DNA of 42,817 nt from Pseudorhodobacter sp. (GTDB lineage Bacteria > Pseudomonadota > Alphaproteobacteria > Rhodobacterales > Rhodobacteraceae). The notes below the pieces were generated by a model. It saw only the letters and a list, made by a program, of their open reading frames with translations, was not told the origin of the DNA and made no database searches. The stretch lies in NCBI GenBank assembly GCA_029254215.1, contig JAQWYA010000102.1:1-42817 (forward strand), in the 5' to 3' direction. Numbering within the stretch: position 1 is the first letter of the stretch; every line of letters begins with the position of its first letter. The translations under genes and the position numbers were made by a program. Positions 36,879 through 42,817 of the stretch are shown here, in pieces.

Positions 36879-39080
36879 ATGACCGATTTCACCTATGCCG
36901 TTGACGCCGAGGGCGTTGCCACAATCACTTGGGACGTTGCCGAAAAGTCGATGAACGTGATGAACCAGCCCGGCTTTGAACTGCTGGACAGTCTGATCGA
37001 CAAAGGTCTGGCCAATGAAGGCGTGAAAGGGATCATCATCACCTCGGGCAAGAAAGATTTTGCGGGGGGGATGGATCTGAACGTCATCGCCCAGATGAAG
37101 GCGGCGGGCGGCGATAACCCGGCCAAATCGGTCTTTGAAGCGACGATGGCCATGCATGGCATTCTGCGCAAGATCGAACGGGCGGGGATGGACCCGAAGA
37201 CCCTCAAAGGCGGCAAGCCGATTGTGGCCGCCCTGCCGGGTACGGCGCTTGGGATCGGGTTCGAAATTCCGCTGGCCTGTCACCGGATCATCGCCGCCGA
37301 CAATCCCAAGGCCAAGATTGGCCTGCCGGAAATTATGGTCGGCATTTTCCCCGGTGCGGGCGGCACCACCCGGCTTGTGCGCAAGATGGGCGCGATGATG
37401 GCAGCCCCTTTCCTGCTGGAGGGCAAGCTTTCCGCCCCGAAGGCCGCGAAGGCCGCAGGTCTGATTGACGAGGTGGTCGCCCCCGAAGACCTGCTGACCC
37501 GCGCCAAGGAATGGGTGCTGGGTGCCAAGGATGCCGATCTGGTAAAGCCATGGGATGCTAAGGGCTACAAAATGCCCGGTGGCGCGCCCTATCACCCCGC
37601 CGGCTTCATGACCTTTGTCGGCGCAAGCGCCATGGTTCTGGGCAAGACGATGGGGGTCTATCCTGCCGCGAAGGCGCTGCTGGCCGCCGTCTATGAAGGC
37701 GCTTTGGTGCCCTTTGACACCGCGTTGAAGATCGAGGCCCGCTGGTTCACGAATGTGCTGATGAACCCCTCCTCCTCTGCGATGATCCGCAGCCTGTTCA
37801 TCAACAAGGAAGCGCTGGAAAAAGGGGCTGTGCGCCCTGCCCTGCCCGACCAGAAGGTAGCCAAAGTTGGCGTGATCGGTGCTGGCATGATGGGGGCAGG
37901 CATTGCCTATGTCTCGGCCAATGCCGGGATTGAGGTTGTGCTGGTCGACGCCAAGCAAGAGGCCGCCGACAAGGGCAAGGCCTATTCCGAAGGCCTGCTG
38001 GACAAAGGGATCGCCCGCAAGAAAGTCACCGCCGAAAAGAAGGCCGAGGTGTTAGGCCGGATCACCGCAACCACCGATTACGCGGCACTGGCGGGCTGTG
38101 ACCTGATTGTCGAGGCGGTGTTCGAGGATATGGCGATCAAGGCCGAAGTGACCGCGAAGGTCGAGGCGGTTGTCGGCCCCGATTGCATCTTCGCGACCAA
38201 CACCTCTACCCTGCCAATCTCTGATCTGGCGAAGGCCAGCGCGCGCCCTGATCAGTTCATCGGGATCCATTTCTTCAGCCCTGTCGACAAGATGCTGCTG
38301 GTGGAGATCATTCGCGGCAAAGCCACGGGCGACCGTGCCGTGGCAAAAGCGCTCGATTTCGTGCGTCAGATCCGCAAGACGCCGATTGTCGTCAATGATG
38401 CGCGGTTCTTCTACGCTAATCGCTGCATCATTCCCTATATCAATGAAGGTATCCGCATGGTTGCCGAAGGGGTGGAACCGGTGCTGGTCGAGAATGCCGC
38501 GAAGCTGGTGGGGATGCCGCTGGGTCCGCTGCAACTGGTCGATGAAACCTCGATCGATCTGGGCGTGAAGATTGCCAAGGCGACACGGCTTGCGATGGGC
38601 GATGCCTACCCGGATGGGGCGGTGGACGCGGTCTTGTTCGCCATGGCCGATCAGGGGCGGTTGGGCAAGAAATCCAACTCCGGCTTTTACAGCTATGATG
38701 ACGCGGGAAAGCGGCAGGGCCTTTGGGACGGTTTGGCCAGCGCCTATCCCGTCGCGGAGGACCAGCCCGAGCTGACCCTCGTGCAGCATCGCTTGCTGAT
38801 GGCGCAGGTGCTGGAGGCGGTGCGCGCGCTGGAAGAGGGCGTGTTGATGGATATTCGCGAAGGCGATGTCGGTGCTATTCTGGGCTGGGGCTTTGCGCCG
38901 TGGTCGGGCGGGCCTTTGTCCTGGCTCGATATGATCGGCGCGGCACGGGCGGTTGAGATCTGCGACGGTCTGAGCGCTGAATTCGGCGCGCGTTTTGCGG
39001 CCCCGGCGCTGCTGCGCGAGATGGCAGAGAAGGGCGAAAGCTTCTATGGCCGGTTCGCGCCAGTTCAAAAGGCGGCCTGA
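36879..39080 (+). CDS. 3-hydroxyacyl-CoA dehydrogenase/enoyl-CoA hydratase multifunctional protein (FadJ/FadB-like)
   Basis: 733 aa; ECH domain GIIITSGKKDFAGGMDLN, ALPGTALGIGFEIPLACH; Rossmann VAKVGVIGAGMMGAGIAYVSANAGIEVVLVD; TNTSTLPISDLA. Confidence 0.95.
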   Translation: MTDFTYAVDAEGVATITWDVAEKSMNVMNQPGFELLDSLIDKGLANEGVKGIIITSGKKDFAGGMDLNVIAQMKAAGGDNPAKSVFEATMAMHGILRKIERAGMDPKTLKGGKPIVAALPGTALGIGFEIPLACHRIIAADNPKAKIGLPEIMVGIFPGAGGTTRLVRKMGAMMAAPFLLEGKLSAPKAAKAAGLIDEVVAPEDLLTRAKEWVLGAKDADLVKPWDAKGYKMPGGAPYHPAGFMTFVGASAMVLGKTMGVYPAAKALLAAVYEGALVPFDTALKIEARWFTNVLMNPSSSAMIRSLFINKEALEKGAVRPALPDQKVAKVGVIGAGMMGAGIAYVSANAGIEVVLVDAKQEAADKGKAYSEGLLDKGIARKKVTAEKKAEVLGRITATTDYAALAGCDLIVEAVFEDMAIKAEVTAKVEAVVGPDCIFATNTSTLPISDLAKASARPDQFIGIHFFSPVDKMLLVEIIRGKATGDRAVAKALDFVRQIRKTPIVVNDARFFYANRCIIPYINEGIRMVAEGVEPVLVENAAKLVGMPLGPLQLVDETSIDLGVKIAKATRLAMGDAYPDGAVDAVLFAMADQGRLGKKSNSGFYSYDDAGKRQGLWDGLASAYPVAEDQPELTLVQHRLLMAQVLEAVRALEEGVLMDIREGDVGAILGWGFAPWSGGPLSWLDMIGAARAVEICDGLSAEFGARFAAPALLREMAEKGESFYGRFAPVQKAA

Positions 39081-39093
39081 CCGGACCAGATGC

Positions 39094-39116
39094 CCCGCCC
39101 TGACGGGTGAGGCGGG
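39094..39116 (+). terminator. Weak terminator-like hairpin downstream of fadJ-like gene
   Basis: CCCGCC (39094-39099) pairs with GGCGGG (39111-39116), followed by acttta. Confidence 0.35.
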
Positions 39117-39185
39117 ACTTTAGGAAAAGAGATCGGGGCGGTTCGCGTGGCGAGGCCGCCCTGTTTTCTGAAAAGAGGGCGGCGT

Positions 39186-39851
39186 TCAAGGGCAGGGCAG
39201 ATCGTCGAAGCGATAGCCAAAGCGGGTGATATCCTCGGCGCAAAGATCGGCCAGAAGGGCGGCATCTTCCGGGGTGTAGTAGCTGCGCCAATCCGCCTGC
39301 CGATCAGATCGGTTAACACGGGCAAGCGGCATCAAGGCAAAGCCCAGATGCGCCTCGAAGGGGGCGATATCTTCGGCCAGATGTTCCAGCCGCAGATAGG
39401 CGCGGCAATGCTCGGCCCCGGTGGCGTCACGCATATAGGAGGAGGCGGGCGCATGGGCGAGGCTGATCCGGGTCTGGGGATGGTGCAGAAAGCGGCTGAA
39501 ATTCAACGTCTTGGCCAGACCGACGGCGGGATGCGCGAAGCTCTGGTCCCGAAGCCAGTGGTAATAGCTGACGGCGCGGTCCCAAGGGTTGCGCACCAGT
39601 GTCAGGGTGAACAGGCTGGCAATTTCGGCAGGGGTGATCAGCCCGTCAATATCGGCGAGGGTGGAATGCTTCCAAAGCCGCCCGGCGACTTTCAAACCCT
39701 TGAGCCGATTGCGCCGCGCCCTTGCCTTGGGCGTGTCTCCGATCAGGATATCGTCCTTTTTGGCCCGCGCCTCTAGCGCCAGTGCCAAGGCGGTTCCCCC
39801 CGTCTTGGGGATATGGACAAAGAGATATCCGCGCCCCCGCGACAGGATCAT
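39186..39851 (-). CDS. sulfotransferase family 2 domain-containing protein
   Basis: MILSRGRGYLFVHIPKTGGTALALALEARAKKDDILIG (PAPS-binding HIPKTGGT), LTLVRNPWDRAVSYYHWL; start could be further upstream (ORF to 39941). Confidence 0.87.
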   Translation of the reverse strand: MILSRGRGYLFVHIPKTGGTALALALEARAKKDDILIGDTPKARARRNRLKGLKVAGRLWKHSTLADIDGLITPAEIASLFTLTLVRNPWDRAVSYYHWLRDQSFAHPAVGLAKTLNFSRFLHHPQTRISLAHAPASSYMRDATGAEHCRAYLRLEHLAEDIAPFEAHLGFALMPLARVNRSDRQADWRSYYTPEDAALLADLCAEDITRFGYRFDDLPCP

Positions 39852-39957
39852 GGCACAAGGTTGCCGGTCTTGGGGCTGCCGGTCTTGGGGCCATCGAGGC
39901 CCCTCGACCGGCCTTGCCAGCGCGAGGGACTGACCGGGCACAGGAGCTTTGAGGCCG

Positions 39958-40012
39958 GCCCCTGACCAAGGGCCTTCGGCGAAGGTATTTGGACCAAGAA
40001 GAAGTCAGGGGC
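39958..40012. repeat. Structured element containing copy 3 of GGTATTTnnnCCAAGAAGAA
   Basis: GCCCCTGAC (39958-39966) pairs with GTCAGGGGC (40004-40012); inner CCTTC-GGC-GAAGG (39973-39985); GGTATTTGGACCAAGAAGAAG at 39984-40004. Confidence 0.65.
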
Positions 40013-40022
40013 TACCATCAGA

Positions 40023-40976
40023 TCAGACCGGGTTGGGCAGGGGCGCGCCATCGAAATGCGCGACGAGATTGGCCACGGCCATAAGGCCCATGCTTTCGCG
40101 GACCTCCAGCGCTGCAGTGCCAAGATGCGGGAGAAGCGTCACATTCTCGAGCTGGCGGAGCGCGTCGGGCAGTTTTGGTTCCTGCTCGTAGACATCCAGC
40201 CCTGCGCCCGCGATCTTGCCCCCCTGCAAGGCCGCGATGAGCGCCGTTTCGTCCACCACATCGCCGCGCGCGATATTAATCAGGAAAGCATCGGGGGACA
40301 TGGCGGCCAAGGCCTCGGCGTTGATCAGGTGGCGCGTGGCGGGGCCGCCCGGCACTGCGAGCACCACGAATTCTGCGCCCAGAGCCTCGGAAAGCGGGAC
40401 TTGTTGCGCCGGCACACCCGGATCTGCAACCTCGGAGCGGTTGTAGAACCGGACCTGCATCCCGAAACCGTGATGCGCCCGGCGGGCAATCGCCTTGCCG
40501 ATCCGGCCCATGCCGATCACGCCGAGGGATTTGCCCGACATATGCGTTCCCAGCATCTGTGTCGGATGCCAGCCTTGCCAGCCGCCCGCCCGGACCAGAC
40601 GTTCACCTTCGCCCGCGCGCCGCGCCGTCATCAGCATGAGCATCAGTGCGATGTCGGCAGTCGCCTCGGTCACGGCGCCGGGGGTATTGGTCACAGCAAT
40701 GCCTGCGGCTTTGGCGGCGACTACATCAATATGGTTATACCCGACCCCGAAATTGGCCAGCATCTGGCAGCGCGGCGCATGGGCCTCGGCAAAAACCTGT
40801 GCCGTGAAGGGGTCGCCCAGCGTGGGCAGCACCGCGTCATAGCCATGCAGCGCGGCGATACATTCGGCCTGCGTCATCGGTGTGGTGTCTTCGCGAAGGG
40901 TCAGCGAAAAGCGCGTCATAGCCTGCGCTATGACCTTGTCCGGCAAGGGCCGGGTTATCAGAACTTGCGGTGTCAA
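40023..40976 (-). CDS. D-isomer-specific 2-hydroxyacid dehydrogenase (glyoxylate reductase-like)
   Basis: 317 aa; LANFGVGYNHIDVVAAKAAGIAVTNTPGAVTEATAD, LGVIGMGRIGKAIARRAHHGFGMQV, NIARGDVVDETALIAALQGGKIAGAGLDVYEQEP. Confidence 0.94.
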   Translation of the reverse strand: MTPQVLITRPLPDKVIAQAMTRFSLTLREDTTPMTQAECIAALHGYDAVLPTLGDPFTAQVFAEAHAPRCQMLANFGVGYNHIDVVAAKAAGIAVTNTPGAVTEATADIALMLMLMTARRAGEGERLVRAGGWQGWHPTQMLGTHMSGKSLGVIGMGRIGKAIARRAHHGFGMQVRFYNRSEVADPGVPAQQVPLSEALGAEFVVLAVPGGPATRHLINAEALAAMSPDAFLINIARGDVVDETALIAALQGGKIAGAGLDVYEQEPKLPDALRQLENVTLLPHLGTAALEVRESMGLMAVANLVAHFDGAPLPNPV

Positions 40977-41305
40977 AACAGTTTTCCTCCCAATGGCACA
41001 TCATGGCCCGGCCCGATCAGCACGACCTCTCCCTCTGCGTCGGGCAGGCCCAGCACCAGAACCTCGGACATTACCTTGCCGATCTGGCGGGGCGGGAAGT
41101 TGACAACCGCCAGCACTTGTCGGCCCACCAGCCCCTCGGGCGTGTAATGTTTTGTAATCTGCGCGGAAGAGCGTTTCTCGCCCAGATCGGGGCCGAAATC
41201 CACCCAGAGCTTGATCGCAGGCTTGCGAGCTTCGGGATAGGGTTCGGCCCGAGTGATGCGGCCCACACGGATATCGACGGCTTCAAAATCGGCATAGCTG
41301 ATCAT
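40973..41305 (-). CDS. tRNA-binding protein, CsaA-like
   Basis: 110 aa; FEAVDIRVGRITRAEPYPEARKPAIKLWVDFGPDLGEKRSSAQIT, VNFPPRQIGKVMSEVLVLG. Confidence 0.92.
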   Translation of the reverse strand: MISYADFEAVDIRVGRITRAEPYPEARKPAIKLWVDFGPDLGEKRSSAQITKHYTPEGLVGRQVLAVVNFPPRQIGKVMSEVLVLGLPDAEGEVVLIGPGHDVPLGGKLF

Positions 41306-42114
41306 TTGCCCAACTCCTCGGCCCGCGCGGTTGCCGCAGCTACGGCGCGCCCCAGCAAATCCGGAAATCCGGTTTCCGGGTCCATCAAAACGGCCAGCCC
41401 GGCCGCGGTGGTACCGCCCGGAGAGGTGACGTTAATGCGCAACTGCTCTGCCGTTTCGGGCGCCTGATGCGCCAATTCCCCCGCGCCGCTGACCGTGGCG
41501 CGCGCAAGCCGCATCGCAAGGTCCGGAGCGAGGCCCTGCGCCTCACCCGCCGCGCCCATGGCCTCAATCAGGTGAAACACATAGGCGGGGCCAGAGCCCG
41601 AAAGCCCGGTCACCGCGTTGATCTGATGTTCGGTATCAAGACGCACCACCTCCCCCACAGACGAGAGCAGGGCCTCGGCGAGGGCCAGATGTGCTTCGGT
41701 GCTTTGCGCATTACCGACGATCGCGGTGATGCCGCGCGAAACCGCAGCAGGTGTGTTGGGCATCGCCCGGACGATGGGCGTTTGTTCCCCCAGAACGGTT
41801 TCAAAATATCCGATGCTGGTCCCGGCAGCGACCGACAGGAAAAGCGTCGCGCCATTGCCCATCGCCTGAAGGCTTGGCAAGGCCGCGGCCATCATCTGCG
41901 GTTTGACCGCCACCAGAACGATCGCCGGCGATGGCGGAAGTGCCGCATTCAGATGAACGCCCTGTGCTTTCAGCCAATCAGACGGGTTCGGGTCATTGAC
42001 CCAGACTGCATCTGCACGCAGCCCTTCGCGCAGCCATCCCTGTAGCATGGCAGAGCCCATCTTGCCGCAACCCAGCAAGACCAATCCCTTTTCATTCACC
42101 AGATCAAGTTTCAT
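41302..42114 (-). CDS. proC: pyrroline-5-carboxylate reductase
   Basis: MKLDLVNEKGLVLLGCGKMGSAMLQGWLREGL, VRAMPNTPAAVSRGITAI, VTGLSGSGPAYVFHLIEAM. Confidence 0.95.
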   Translation of the reverse strand: MKLDLVNEKGLVLLGCGKMGSAMLQGWLREGLRADAVWVNDPNPSDWLKAQGVHLNAALPPSPAIVLVAVKPQMMAAALPSLQAMGNGATLFLSVAAGTSIGYFETVLGEQTPIVRAMPNTPAAVSRGITAIVGNAQSTEAHLALAEALLSSVGEVVRLDTEHQINAVTGLSGSGPAYVFHLIEAMGAAGEAQGLAPDLAMRLARATVSGAGELAHQAPETAEQLRINVTSPGGTTAAGLAVLMDPETGFPDLLGRAVAAATARAEELGK

Positions 42115-42142
42115 GCCGCCCCCTGCTTTATAGCTGGGCAGA

Positions 42143-42643
42143 CTAGGCGCGTCCGTAAGCCTCTGCAATGGCGACCTTGATCGCATCGGCAGGGCTATGA
42201 TCGGCCCAAGTGACCAGTTGGAAGGCGGGGTAAAACCGCTCTGCCGCCATGACAGCCGCGGAAATCAGCCGATCAATCTGTTCTGGCCCCGCAACTTGGC
42301 CGCCCGCAAGGCACAGACCATAGCGCCAAACCATCAGCTTTTGGTCTGCCCACCAAGTGAACGCGCCTGTCCAGACCATATCATTGCAACGATTGAGAAC
42401 ATCGTACAATTCAGACAGGCGGCCGTCAGGGGGTTCCATCTCAAACGTACAGATCAGACGGAGCGTCTCATCCTGCGGCGACCAGGCGAGCGTCAGGGAA
42501 TAGGTTCGCCACTGGCCCTCGACCGACATTGCGATCTGATCGTCCGTGACGCGGTCAAATTCCCAGGCGTGATGCTCGGCAAGCGTTTCGACAATGTCGA
42601 TCGGATGCATATCCTCAGCGAGGAAGTCTTCAGAAAGTGACAT
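42143..42643 (-). CDS. YbjN domain-containing protein
   Basis: 166 aa; HPIDIVETLAEHHAWEFDRVTDDQIAMSVEGQWRTYSLTLAWSPQDETLRLICTFEMEPP; genomic context upstream of proC. Confidence 0.88.
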   Translation of the reverse strand: MSLSEDFLAEDMHPIDIVETLAEHHAWEFDRVTDDQIAMSVEGQWRTYSLTLAWSPQDETLRLICTFEMEPPDGRLSELYDVLNRCNDMVWTGAFTWWADQKLMVWRYGLCLAGGQVAGPEQIDRLISAAVMAAERFYPAFQLVTWADHSPADAIKVAIAEAYGRA

Positions 42644-42817
42644 GGCCCGGCCTCATTATTATGCCGCTTGAAGCCATGCCCCTCAGAAAGACATAAACCA
42701 CAAGAAGCTGGGTGCCAGGCCATCACAAGCAGAGACCCAACGCGCCCTTACTAGATATAGTGTGGGAGGAGGGAAACCCTGTAAAGCTTTTTCTGCAGGA
42801 AACAGTTGTGGGTAAGT

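Noticed and set aside
42700-42790. Promoter upstream of YbjN on the minus strand
   Set aside because: TTTACA is present but any -10 at acceptable spacing (CACTAT) matches only 3 of 6 positions; too weak to list.
1-42817. tRNA/rRNA genes, CRISPR arrays, IS elements, prophage or toxin-antitoxin loci
   Set aside because: None found on reading: no T-loop signature outside coding sequence, no regularly spaced direct repeats, no transposase/integrase motifs, and no toxin next to the RHH-like ORF.

Overview
This is a ~42.8 kb chromosomal segment of high-GC alphaproteobacterial type. Gene content and order (RpoH-type sigma factor, gshB-yraN-rsmI, glnD-murJ, YbjN-proC-CsaA, TauE-TIGR02186) suggest Rhodobacterales; this is inference from recognised families, with no search run. 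It is densely packed with about 45 protein genes, nearly all assignable to known families. I found no rRNA, tRNA, CRISPR array, prophage or transposase. The blocks are: (1) 1-5.4 kb: ChaN-like protein, RpoH-type sigma factor, cobinamide kinase, histidine phosphatase, a GST with a Cys-rich tail, YifB; (2) 5.6-9.2 kb: gshB, yraN, rsmI and an LpoA-like lipoprotein; (3) 9.3-20.8 kb: glnD, murJ, a rhomboid-fold protein, trpS, VOC protein, short Hsp70-like protein, class IV aminotransferase, USP, Nfu, tsaB, rimI; (4) 20.9-25.6 kb: a BMP-family ABC importer; (5) 25.8-29.8 kb: TauE/SafE, TIGR02186-like protein, MATE, two PaaI-type thioesterases; (6) 30-39 kb: an acyl-CoA catabolism neighbourhood with twin MerR regulators, an unusual-looking acyl-CoA dehydrogenase, a micro-ORF, GST, thiolase, twin cupins and FadJ; (7) 39-42.6 kb: sulfotransferase, 2-hydroxyacid dehydrogenase, CsaA-like protein, proC, YbjN. 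No clear-cut new defence or mobile system is visible. The best leads are a rhomboid that has lost its catalytic Ser, His and Asn, a GST carrying a YHS/TRASH-like Cys tail, a LiuR-like palindrome beside twin MerR genes, an Irr-box-like site before nfu, a dispersed structured intergenic repeat (GGTATTTnnnCCAAGAAGAA), and a structured intergenic region between yifB and gshB.
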